Below, one piece after another: positions 1-10,600 of a stretch of 64,000 bases of DNA. Position 1 is the stretch's first letter; the number at the start of each line of letters is the position of its first letter. A program made the position numbers and the translations under genes. The notes beneath the pieces were generated by a model that was not told where the DNA came from, did no database searches, and saw only the letters and a list, made by a program, of their open reading frames with translations. The DNA is from Chlorocebus sabaeus (lineage: Eukaryota; Chordata; Mammalia; Primates; Cercopithecidae). The DNA is taken from positions 46,935,832 to 46,999,831 of the forward strand of contig NC_132930.1 in assembly GCF_047675955.1 (NCBI RefSeq). The letters are read 5' to 3'.

Positions 1-345
1 GGGTCAGCCTGAAAAAAAAGAGGGAGGGAGTGTTCACTGGGTTCTGGAGGCCTTCAGCCCACTCAGGAGTAACGCAAACACCCAGCACAGTGGGTGGTGT
101 CTGCAGCCACCACGGAGCTGGCCCTGCCCTGGCACCTCCTGCCTCACAGCCCCTGCCTCATCTCAAGGCTCACAGCCCAAGAGGACAGTCCTGTTGCCAT
201 CTGCATCTCTGGGGTTCAGAGAGGAAGCTAGGGAACAGTGGCATGGGGACTGGCATCCAGGGACCCTATACCCAGCCTGGTGCCTGCTTGCCGCCTTCAG
301 GAGAGGCTCAGGTGCTGAACATGTCAAGGAGGGTCTGCTGAGCTC
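1..345. other. Unique GC-rich DNA, no gene seen
   Basis: No repeat family, splice-bounded exon or RNA gene could be recognised. Short open frames here are GC-driven and not supported. Confidence 0.6.
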
Positions 346-710
346 AGGGAGGGCACTGAGCCCAGGGGTGGGAGGGAGGGCACTGAGCCTGGGGGAAGGT
401 GGACACTGAGCCCAGGGGAGGGAGGGAGGGCACTGAGCCTGGGGGAAGGTGGACACTGAGCCCCAGGAGGGTGGGTGGGACACTGAGCCTGGGGGAAGGT
501 GGACACTGAGCCCGGGGGTGGGAGGGAGGGCACTGAGCCTGGGGGAAGGTGGACACTGAGCCCGGGGGTGGGAGGGAGGGCACTGAGCCTGGGGGAAGGT
601 GGACACTGAGCCCAGGGGTGGGACGGAGGGCACTGAGCCTGGGGGAAGGTGGACACTGAGCCCAGGGGAGGGAGGGAGGGCACTGAGCCTGGGGGAAGGT
701 GGGCACCCCC
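346..710 (+). repeat. 50-bp minisatellite, about 7 copies
   Basis: Units containing cactgagcctgggggaaggt and ggacactgagccc begin at exactly 50-bp spacing (381, 431, 481, 531, 581, 631, 681), with a partial unit from about 346. Copies differ mainly in cccagggg versus cccggggg and in the gtgggaggga tail. Since 50 is not a multiple of three, the frame rotates between units; the long minus-strand open frames are artefacts. Confidence 0.93.
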
Positions 711-967
711 ACAGGGGAAAATCTCAAGCTCTCAAAATAAGATGTTTTGCATGAGCCCCTCCCATAGGGCCTGGGTCCACTCCACAGCCAGCCCTGGGAC
801 CCTCCCAGACTCTCCCCAGCCAGAAGCCCCTTCCCTCCCTGCCCCATTCTGATTGCTGTCCTGTGATGTGGGACCAGGAGGATTCCCGGGAACTCAGACT
901 GGGCACTACCCAAATGGGGCAGAGGGAGAGGGCACCCTAGAAAGCAGGAGCCTGCCTGGGGTCACAT
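711..967. other. Unique DNA, nothing recognised
   Basis: GC-rich unique sequence lies between the minisatellite and a MaLR LTR. No exon or repeat is supported. Confidence 0.5.
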
Positions 968-1403
968 GGTGTAGTGGGCTGAATGGGGGCCCCCAAAAGC
1001 TTTGTCCACATCCTAATCCCCAGAAACTGTGAACACCTTATTTGGAAAAAGGATCTTAGATGTAATTAAGTTAAGCAGCACATCCTGGATTGACCAGGTG
1101 GGCCCTAAACCCAATGGCAACTGTCCTGTAAGAGATGGAGTAGAAGAAGACGCCTGGAAAGGACCCTGTAAGGATGGAAAAGAGGCTGGAGGGATGTGGC
1201 CACATGCCAAGGGCACCAAGGATCACCGGCCACCGGCAGAAACTGGGTGGGGAGGAAGGGGCTTCCCCAGCGTCACTGGGGCAAGGTGGCCCTGTAGACC
1301 CCTCAGCTTTGGACTTCTGGCCTCCGGAACCATGAGAGAGCACATTTCTGTTGTTTTCAGGCCCCTCGTGTGTGGAGCTTTGTTAGGGCAGCCCAGGAAA
1401 TGA
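968..1403 (+). mobile_element. MaLR-type LTR (MLT1-like), old
   Basis: It starts gtgtagtgggctgaatgggg and contains the family's landmarks: tccacatcctaatcccca, ccttatttggaaaaaggatct, tgggccctaaacccaatg and ggacttctggcctccggaacc. It ends near gttagggcagcccaggaaatga. This order matches a mammalian apparent LTR retrotransposon LTR. The subfamily is uncertain. Confidence 0.72.
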
Positions 1404-4400
1404 ATCCACACAGAGACTCACCTGAGTCCTTCCCCAGGATGACCTGCAGACTCCACTTAGTCTGATCGCCAGTGTGGGTGTGCCTGTCAGGGAGAGGCAG
1501 GCTCCACAAGGCTGTGACCAGCTGGACGGGCACTGCTGAGCTCGCCTCCGCGGATGCCCACAGCCTCCCGAAGGCTAGGCTCTCCACCTCCCACCCTCCT
1601 GCACACAGGGTCCACCAGCCTCACCTGCCACACCTGACCCACCCCCACCAGGCTTGCTGACCCCACCTCCTGGCCTCACGTTCACCCCTTTGGCCTGCCC
1701 TTCCTTGGCTCAGGCCGCATCCACCACGGTGCAGCGGCAACGTTGGTTCCCTGTCCAAGTGGACAGGGTGCGGTGCCTGCTTTCCCTTCCTGCCCTGGGC
1801 CCCCGACGCTGGACCTGTCATGCACTTGCCCCATCCTGGCACCTGCAGTCACCTCCACATGGAAACTAAATGCTCCCTCATCCTTTGAGGACGGAACCAT
1901 CTAGAACCTTGCCCCCTTCTCTGAAATCTCCAAGTCAATGGCACCGTTCTGCCACCAGCATCACCCCATGTGTCCCTGGCACTCCCCACGGGTCCAAGTC
2001 CCACTGAATCCCCAAGGCCCAGGTAGGCACCTGGCCCGTGGCAGGACCCAAAAGAAGGACAGACAAACAGATGAGTTCACTGTCATGTCCACACATGAGG
2101 CCAGACCTTGCGAGGTTGTAACCAGTACATTCTTCAGAGGTCAGAGTGAAGAAATTATGACTTCGTGCTAATCGGACTCTCAGCGAGAGAGGTTTTCAAA
2201 GAACTGGTGTGCAGCACGGCCGCAGCTGAGGCCCTTCCACACCCCTGGACCTCTGCCCAGTGAGACAAGCTGCTGGCCAGCCCTGGGCACGCACGTGAGG
2301 CTGCTCACTGCAAAACAGAGAAAGCCTGGTGCATTGGAGTTAGCAGTGTTCCCAGAAGACACAGTGTGATCGGGGCTCAGAGGCCCCAGGGGCTTCGCAG
2401 AGCGGTGCAGTGTGGAGGCAGAGTCAGGCCACTCCTGTGTGCGACGGACAGAGGGAATTAAGAAAAATGCAGACAAGGGCCCCGTAGGCACAGCTGCCTG
2501 CATGGCACCTGGGCTTCAGAGGGCAAGGCCAAGCTGTTGGTGGATGCTTGGCCCTCAAGCTCTGTCCTCAGAGGGAAGCTGCAATGTTCTCACATCCCCG
2601 AATGCCCCACTGGGCCTTCCTCTCCCAGGCCTGGTGTCTCTGTCCCCAGCAAGGGTTCTTGAGATGGGCATGGGAGTCAGGACTGCCCAGGGGCCTCCAC
2701 ACCTGGGAGAGGGCTGCCCTAGGCAGAGCTTTGGCCTGGCCAGGCAGGGGCAGCACACTGGCTGGAGGCAGGAGGCCAGGGCGGCTTCCAGGCCGAGGGT
2801 GATGAGGCTGTGGTGAGGGTGAGGTGGGGCTGGGGACAGTGAGGTGAGGCGAGGCGAGGTGGGTCTGGGGCAAGCCACGCTGGCACTGCTGCTCCCCTGG
2901 AGCCACTCTCCGGTCTCAAACCACAAGCAGCAGAGGCGGCTCAGGATTCACACTTCAGTTCTTCATAAACACTGACGAGTTTCCACCTTTTAATCACTTG
3001 AGAAAAAATTCTCCAGAGTCCTGATGTGTGAGGTGGGCCGGGTCCACCACCCCGAGCTCCTGGCTCCCACCCAAGGCTGGGGCCCACCTCCTCCCCGCCC
3101 TGCCTCGCCTCTCCTGGCCTGAAGGGGTTCACTGTCCCCCACCGCAGCCAGCCTGGGCACCCTATGCCCCAGCCCTGCAGGGTCCTGAGGGCAGCAGTCC
3201 TACCCCACCCAGCGGCTCCCGCCCAAGAGGCCGCTCCATGCATGTGACCTTGGCAGGCAGAATAGAGCCGTGGTCAGCCTGCAGGCTTTGGTGGGAACAA
3301 GCCTGGCTCAGTCCCCTCCTCCTGGCCTTGTGGCCCACTCTCAGCCTCAGTTTCCTCACCTGAGCAGTGGGGGTGGGGCAGCTGGCTGCTGGGCTCGCTC
3401 TGGCGTCAAGGGAAGGGAGGAACCGCCCTGCTCGCGTCCAGCTGCACTTTCCCTTCATGGCTGCGGGCCTGGCTTCCAGAACACGCGTCTCCCTGCAGCC
3501 CTTGGCACAGACAGAGCCACATTCCCAGTGCCACACCCTTCCCTCTCTGAGCCTTGGCAGCAGTGGTGCCCTCCAACTGGAACGCAACCCTCTCCAATTC
3601 CTCTGCCAAGCCCTTGCCCCCTGGCCCCTCATCTAGACCACACTCCCCTGGGCTGGACCCCGACCCACAGGCCCTGGCCCTTCTCCCACACAGACTCAGT
3701 CCATGGCAGGGCCCCCGCTCCTCAGAGAGGCGGCCGCCACTCGGCACCCCCTGATGCTGTGGCATTTTCAGCGTGTCTATTGTCTATCTGCCCCTCCCCT
3801 GACACCAGTTCTGTGGGGAGAGATCTCTGCATGTCCGTCCCCCATGCCCTTGGCACCTGAACAGTGCCCAGCATGACGCTGGCACCAGGTGCCTCCTGTA
3901 GCATGAATAGACCTCGTCCACACCCCAGCTGGCTGGAACCCCTACTCTCCATGGGTCCTAGTTCACGGGCTCATGTGCTGAATTACACCATCTAGCCAGC
4001 CCCAGGCACCCCACTTCTTCCATCTCAGGGGACCCCTGGCTGTAGGAAGGGGGCACTCCAGGGGCTCTGCACCCACCAAGTGCAGCCTGGGCCCCCAGGG
4101 TGACCTCCCAGCCCCAGCATCCTCATCTACAGGCAAGGATAGCAGCATTCACTGAGCAGAGCAGCTGTGGCTGGGACACCCCACGCCCACACCAGCTGGC
4201 TGCTGACCCTCCAGGCCCAGGGGGTGTGCTTAGGTGGGAAATCTGCCGGGCACCTTCCTTATCTAGAGGAAGCAGAAGCAGAGGGCTCCCGCCAGCCAGA
4301 CCCTCCTGGGATGCCTGGGACGCCTGGGCCACGGGCACAGTGGGTGTGAAGGTTGGGGGTGCTTCCCTGACCACAGTCACCTCTTGTGATAGGAGGGCTG

Positions 4401-5405
4401 GGCCGCTGGACCAGGAGAGGGGCAGAGAGCCCCCAAGGAAATGTCCACTGTGTTCTGAGTGTGCCAGCTCCGTGCCCACTCATGCACTAGCTCCGTGCCC
4501 GATCCATCACCAACTGCTTGTTTTGTTCTCCTGATTAGGACCTCAAGGCTGAGTCAGCTGCAACGCTCGACCACCCAGCCAGCGTGGCTAGTGTCACCCA
4601 GAGCCTGGGGCCACCTGGCCCATCCCTACCACACAACCTGAGGGTGCCGCAAAAGCCTTATGGCCCTGGCAGGGCCCCTACCAGACATTTCCTGCTGAGC
4701 CTGGGTCTGGGGTGGGTAAGAAGGAGAGGAGAAGTCCCCCAGGCCCACTCTCAGAAGGAAGCCCACCAACCTCAAGGACAGTGGGGGTGGGGCCTGGCCT
4801 CTGTGGAGGGCGCAGGGCTCTGGGCAGGAGGCCAGGGGACACAGGGTGGACCACGCCATGTGGGGTACAGGGAGGGAGCTACCATAGGGCCCAGCTCAGC
4901 AGGACAGAAAGGCCTGGGGAAGCAGGGACTCCAGCCCACCCTTGAGGAGTTAGGAGCTGCTTCTGTTTTAAACTGATCCCAACGGCCCCTGGGGAGGCTG
5001 GTTGGGAAGCTCTCCCAGGCCACAGCCCCCTTTTGGGTCCCGCTCGATGCCCCTAGTTCCCTTGAAGAAACAGTGTTCTGGTGCTCACCCTGGAGAAAAC
5101 TCTGGCAAAGAAGCAGAGCCTCGGTCCTCAGTGTCCCAGGAGTAACTGGGGCAGTCCCAGGGCCTGCTCCATGCAGGACTCAGTGCTGAGGCTGCACAGA
5201 GGCCGCGGTCCACGCGTCCACAGAGACTTGGATAAGGAACAGGAGCAGGCGGTGGCGGGACAGAAGGAGACCCCCAGAGAGTTGCAGTGGAACCCACCAG
5301 GCAGCTGAGGAAACCAAGAGCAGGAAAACCGAGGCCAGAGAATGGTGGAAGGTAGCCCACCTATTCACTGGGCTTGGCTGGAGTCATGGTGGGGCTGGTC
5401 AGACG
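1404..5405. other. GC-rich unique DNA (probable intronic)
   Basis: About 4 kb have no recognised exon. A MIR-like minus fragment is visible near 3335-3372 (cctcagtttcctcacctg). If the CpG island at 16 kb is the SH3BP2 promoter, this would be a 5' intron of that gene, read leftward. No exon with both splice sites and a family match was found. Confidence 0.5.
3330..3375 (-). mobile_element. MIR fragment
   Basis: The string cctcagtttcctcacctgag is the classic reverse complement of the MIR core (gaggaaactgaggc). Flanking similarity is weak. Confidence 0.45.
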
Positions 5406-5420
5406 GACCCTGTCTCTCTT

Positions 5421-5724
5421 TTTTTTTTTTTTTTTTTTTGAGACGGAGTCTTGCTCTGTCACCCGGGCTGGAGTGCAGTGGCCGAATGTCAGCTCACTGC
5501 AAGCTCCGCCTCCCGGGTTTACGCCATTCTCTTGCCTCAGCCTCCCGAGTAGCTGGGACTACAGGCGCCCGCCACCTCGCCCGGCTAATTTTTTTTTTGT
5601 ATTTTTAGTAGAGATGGGGTTTCACCGTGTTAGCCAGGATGGTCTCGATCTCCTGACCTTGTGATCCGCCCATCTCAGCCTCCCAAAGTGCTGGGATTAC
5701 AGGCTTGAGCCACCGCGCCCGGCC
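5421..5724 (-). mobile_element. AluY (Old World monkey YR type)
   Basis: This is a full-length antisense Alu with a poly-T of about 20. Its target-site duplication gaccctgtctctctt is perfect (5406-5420 and 5725-5739). The 5' end reads ggcttgagccaccgcgcccggcc, typical of cercopithecid AluYR. Confidence 0.95.
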
Positions 5725-5739
5725 GACCCTGTCTCTCTT

Positions 5740-7042
5740 ACACAGTGTCACTCCACTCAGCCTGAAGTCTCGTGATACTGGGCACAGGGAAAGCACTCAG
5801 GGCACTGCGCCTACAGGCAAATGCCACACCCTGCACCCGGGATCCAAGCTGCTGTTACCCTCTGTCTGGGCTCCCAATCTGCTGGGGAGGCAGCCATCTC
5901 TGACTCACATCCTTGTGACATCTGTTCCACCCAGACACGTTGACACATCTGCCAGCATCCTGGGAGCAATCTTCCACATGAGTTAGCCAAGCATGGGATT
6001 ACATGGAGAGCATCTAGACAGAGCAGAGCTTGTGCAAAGGCCCTGAGGTTGCAGATAAGAGAAGGCACACACCTTCAGACATGAGAGGCAGAGATGGGTC
6101 CTAGTTAGAATCGCCAGTCCAGGCCACAAGCCCAGGTGAGGCAGACAGCGTCTCACACCTTCCCTGGGCTGAGCTCCTGGGCACCGTTCACGCCTGGGCT
6201 CCAGTCCCAGCCTTGCTCCCTTAAGCTGGAGACTGGCGGCAAGTCACTTTACTCCCTGAGCCTTGCTCCCCGCTCCCCCTCTGCGCTTTTTAGCAACAGG
6301 ACTCTGCGGACCAAACCAGACCATTCCCAAGGCCATAGGCACTTGGCCCAGCACTGGGTCCCTAGGCCCTGCGAGTGGAGAGCACCCTGCTTATCCCAGA
6401 TCCCAGCACCATGCTGAGGTGACAAAGGAACAGAGTGGGGATGCCGAGGCCATGGGGCTCATGCTGGGGCAGGATGCAGTAGGGGCACCAGTCAGAGAAA
6501 CCCAGCCCCACTACTCCTGCCCAGAGCCAACAGGAGAGGTCAGGAGCCACCATGACGGGCACCCTGTGTGGCACCTGTGTAAGCCCTACGAGGTGGGCCT
6601 TGGGACCTGTAGCAGTAAGTGGCCTGAGCCTCCTGCATCATCTGTCCCTTTTACTCATCACTGTGGTACTTTTTGTACCATGGTGGCCTTGGTGGCCTCC
6701 CTCGGACCACACGAAACCATGAAGCTTCTGCACACACCTCGGGCTCAGCCCAGGCACTTTACGCCATTTCATCTGGACAAGCTCCTGGGTCAGGGCAAAG
6801 GACACCGGGGCCCAGGCGTGGCCCCCATCACGGCTCCTCTGTGCACCACTGGGGGTCCTCGGGCCCCTCGTTTACCCAGGAACCCCGTCACCATCTGTCA
6901 GCGGTTGCCACAGGCTGAGACCCACCAAGGCTGAGTCAGCACAACAGGGTCCCTTCCCTCTGTCCAGTCATTTCAGCACTGGAGGGTTAGGTCTTTCTGC
7001 TGTCTTAATGCATTCGCTGTGATCCCTTTTCCCTAACGTTGC
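5740..7042. other. Unique DNA, nothing coding recognised
   Basis: The stretch includes a MIR-like patch near 6235-6270 (ggcaagtcactttactccctg) and a dispersed-repeat-like phrase near 6020-6050 (gtgcaaaggccctgaggttg). No exon is supported. Confidence 0.45.
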
Positions 7043-7070
7043 ATGTGTGTGTGTGTGTGTGTGTGTGTAT
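7043..7070 (+). repeat. (TG)n microsatellite
   Basis: A short TG run of about 13 units abuts the poly-T tail of the following antisense Alu. Confidence 0.9.
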
Positions 7071-7365
7071 TTTTTTTTTTTTTTTTGAGACAGAGTCTCA
7101 CTTTGGTGCCCAGGCTAGAATGCAGTGGCACGATCTTGGATCATTGCAACCTCTGTCTCCTCGGTTCAAGCACTTCTCCTGACTCAGCCTCCTATAGCTG
7201 GGATTACAGGCTCATACCACCATACCTGGCTAATTTTGTATTTTTAGTAGAGACAGGGTTTCACTATATTGGCCAGGCTGGTCTTGAACTCCTGACCTCA
7301 GGTGATCTGCCCGCCTCAGCCTCCCAAAGTGCTGGGATTACAAGTGTGAGTCACTGTGCCCGGCC
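7071..7365 (-). mobile_element. Alu (older, S/J-like)
   Basis: Antisense dimeric Alu with many substitutions, ending cactgtgcccggcc. It is followed without a gap by a second antisense Alu. Confidence 0.92.
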
Positions 7366-7649
7366 CCTTTTTTTTGAGATAGGGTCTCACTCTGTCACTC
7401 AGGCTGGAGTGCAGTGGCACAATCTTTGCTAACTCCAACCTCTGCCTCCCGGGTTCAGGTGATTCTCCTCCCTCAGCCCCCCGAGTAGCTGGGATTACAA
7501 GCATGTGCCAACACGCCTGGCTCATTTTTGGTAGAGCCAGGGTTTCACCATGTTGGTCAGGCTGGTCTTGAACTCCTGACCTCAAGTGATCCGCCCACCT
7601 TGGCCTCCCAAAGTGCTGGGATTACAGGCGTGAACCACCATGCCTAGCT
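7366..7649 (-). mobile_element. Alu (older)
   Basis: Antisense Alu adjoining the previous one. Its poly-T has decayed to 8 T and its 5' end reads accaccatgcctagct. The two form a head-to-tail Alu tandem. Confidence 0.92.
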
Positions 7650-10600
7650 AATATTTTTAAACTGTTTTCAAACATGGCTTTTTTCTTGGATGTTAGTTTT
7701 TACTCTCTGGGTTATTTTATCCCCTCACCTTCTGCTTCTGGTCACTTTTTATTCCTTAGTAAATTTTAGGTTGGCCTCAGGAGGTTTCCTGTCTAGGCTG
7801 GGTCTTGTCCTTGCACTGGCTTCCTCCTGGGGCCACTCACAGGCCAGCATTGGTGGGCTCAAGGTGACAGGCCAGCCCCTCTGCTGGGGCTGTGGCAGGC
7901 AGCGGGGGTGGGAGAGCAGGCCACAGCCACTCCTAGGCCAGGGGCTCTGGCTGGATGGGGCAGGGAGATGCAGGCAGAGCCAGGAGCCAGAGGGAGGCCA
8001 CACGAAGTGGTGTTGACAGAGGGGCGAAAAGAAGGAAGAAGGAGTGAGCCAGACCCCGGGTTGGGGAACCGAGAGCTGTGTGTTCCTCCTCAGCCTGGGA
8101 ACCCCAGAGCCTCGGGGCCTGGGCAGGGGACGGGATGACTCATGCCCGCTGGCTCCTGTCCTCACCCTCAGCATGGCCCAGAGGGGGCCTGGGTGACCTG
8201 AACATTCCCAGGCCCCTCACAATGCTCCACTGTTCAGAGGCCCAGTGAGGACAAGGGTCTGGCGGTGGGCCCGGGCTGCCGGGAAAGGAGCCCAGCCCCC
8301 AGCCTCTCCCGCAGGCTCCCTGCACCCCTGCAATTTGGCCCCGGTCCTCGGTCAAGACAGGCAGGGGCGGGGTCTGGATCAGGGTCTCCTCCTCTCCTCC
8401 TCTCCGCCCCTAACCACGAAACTGTCCTGCCTCCTTCCCAAGGCCAGGCCGCCCACAACCCAGCCCCTTCCTCCCTCAGAGCCAGCCTGTCACAGGCTTT
8501 CTGCTGCAGCCTCGGCAGAAGTGGCTCTCAAAGACAGCCCCGCTCAGCCCCAGGGTTCAAGGCCACCCAGTGCTCTACCTCGCCGGACACCTCTCAGGCT
8601 GTTCCACGAGTTCCTCGTGCCATTCCCCACCTGCAAACTCCTGCCTGGCCTTCTGCCCCAAGACACCCCCAATACCCCTACAGCTCCCTGGGGATGGCGC
8701 TCCAGGCCGGGTCCTTCCTCAGAGGAGTGGATGGCTCTAGTCAGGGCCCCCAACCACCACAGCCCTAGACCCGTGGGAGCCCCGAGGCCTGAGCTCTCCT
8801 GTCTGCCCAGCCTCCCTGCACCCACCCCTGGCACAGGAGCCCAAGAAAGCCTCCCCAGAGCCTGCAGGCGAAGTGCCACCTGGCCCGTCATCAGCCCAGT
8901 GTGGGGGTCACAGGACAAGCACCTCCATACTGCTACTGCTCGGGTAGCAGTAAGACTCTGGAGGTAGGGGTGCTTCTGGTGTCAGCAGAGCCTGTAAGCA
9001 AGCCCCCCGGTGTCTGCCCCTAAGGCCTCCTCCTGGATGGGGAGCAGCCACGGGGCAGGCTCAGGCAGCTCAGGCAGAGGCAGGCTGCACCGGGCAGGGA
9101 GGTGGCACAGCCCAGTGGGCACTCTGGGGACACAGCCTCAGGAGTGACTTGGGGATGCCCTTTCCCTCCCTAGGGAGGCAGCTCTGGACCATGCCACTGT
9201 CTGCCAAAAAAACCAGCCAAGGAGGAGGGAGACTGAGCTGGGCACAGTCAGTACCACCAGGGCCAATGCCACCCCAATCTCACCAGTCTGCTTCTCCCTC
9301 CCCTGTCATCCCCAGTAGCCCCTGTGCAGGGGTCACCGACCCCAACCTGGTCACGTCAACCTCCTCCACTCCCACCCAGCCTTCCACAGCCTCCATGAAC
9401 CCACTTCTCTCTGTGGCAGCCCCCACCCTTCCCCAGACCCCGCCCAAGCTCCTCATGGTCTTCTTGTGGCTACTGCTGGGAGGGTGTGTTCGGTGGTGGT
9501 CTCCAGACCCCAGAGTAAGCTTGAAAACATGAGCCAGCCCTTGCTGGAAACCCTGCCAGGGCCTTGGGCCCCACCTCTCTGTCCCTCTCCCTTTTCGAAA
9601 CCAGGGTGTCTTTCACACGGCCCGAGCCCTCAGCCTGGCCCTCCTCCTGCTCTCACCTCAAGGAGGCCCCCCGCGGGGATCCGTGATGCGCCCCTGGCAT
9701 CTTTGGTGCTGCCTTTTCCCAGCTTCGTGCTGGAAGGGCCAGGACCCTGCCTGCAGCAAGGGCGACTCTGGGTAGGTCTTCGAGGGGGCCTGGCTGCCAA
9801 GTGGGTCCCCCCCTGCTTCTCAGGACCCCAGCCCTGGAACAGCTTCCCCCTTGGTGCCAGCTGGCAGGAACCCTGGCATGAGGCAGGGCCCACCAGATCC
9901 TCTGCAGAGGTGGGGGGTGGGGGGTCCTTTCTCAATCTTCTTCCTTCCCCAGCAGCTTCCTGCCCCAGAGGCAGGCACAGCCACTCCAACCACAAAACTT
10001 CACCCTCCTGGTCACATCTTCAAGAAAATGGTAAGATTGATCTCAGAAAGCCCCTGCCCCAAGTAGCAAACCTTCCTGAAGCCAGCACCCAGGACCCCAG
10101 GACAGCTCAGGGCTCAGAGGTGGCCACTGCCCCTCCCTCCACTTTACACACCCAGGGCCCCATCCCACCTCATTAGGCAGCTGCAACCCAGGGTCTGAAG
10201 CTGAGCAAGGTCCAGTCACAGTGAGGGTCCCGAGGGGAAGGCATTTCAGAGGTTCCAGCCCCCTCCAGGGTCCCGAGTGGAAGCAGCTCCTCCGGTGGGG
10301 AGGAAGGAGCCACCTGTGGGGACAGGCAGCCAGCAGGGGTACAGCAGGAACAAAGTCCTGAGGCAGGGCAGGTATGGGTGGCGGGTGGAGGCTGGGGCTG
10401 GACCCCTGAGCGCCATTAGTCCTGGTCAGCCCAGAGGCCTCGATGACCTGACGCCGGCTTTGGAGACTCCGAAGCCCGGTGCTGCATGGAGCTCCTGGGG
10501 GGCCACTCCCACACATCCTGCCTGAGCAGCTGGGTGGGCACCCCCTCACCCTCACACATCCCATGAGGTTGCACTTTCTGTCCCTGCCCTGCCCAGAGCA

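Noticed and set aside
381..700. CRISPR-like regular repeats
   Set aside because: Units are contiguous with no spacers and the host is a primate; it is a minisatellite.
163..913. Proline/serine-rich minus-strand proteins
   Set aside because: Created by the 50-bp minisatellite, whose unit is not a multiple of three; no start context or conservation.
5342..5664. Small proteins such as SLALSPGLECSG-type sequences, repeated many times in the window
   Set aside because: Translations of Alu elements.
8245..10176. Long plus-strand open frames (over 230 codons)
   Set aside because: High GC depletes stop codons. Composition is low-complexity P/S/A/G and there is no splice or family evidence.
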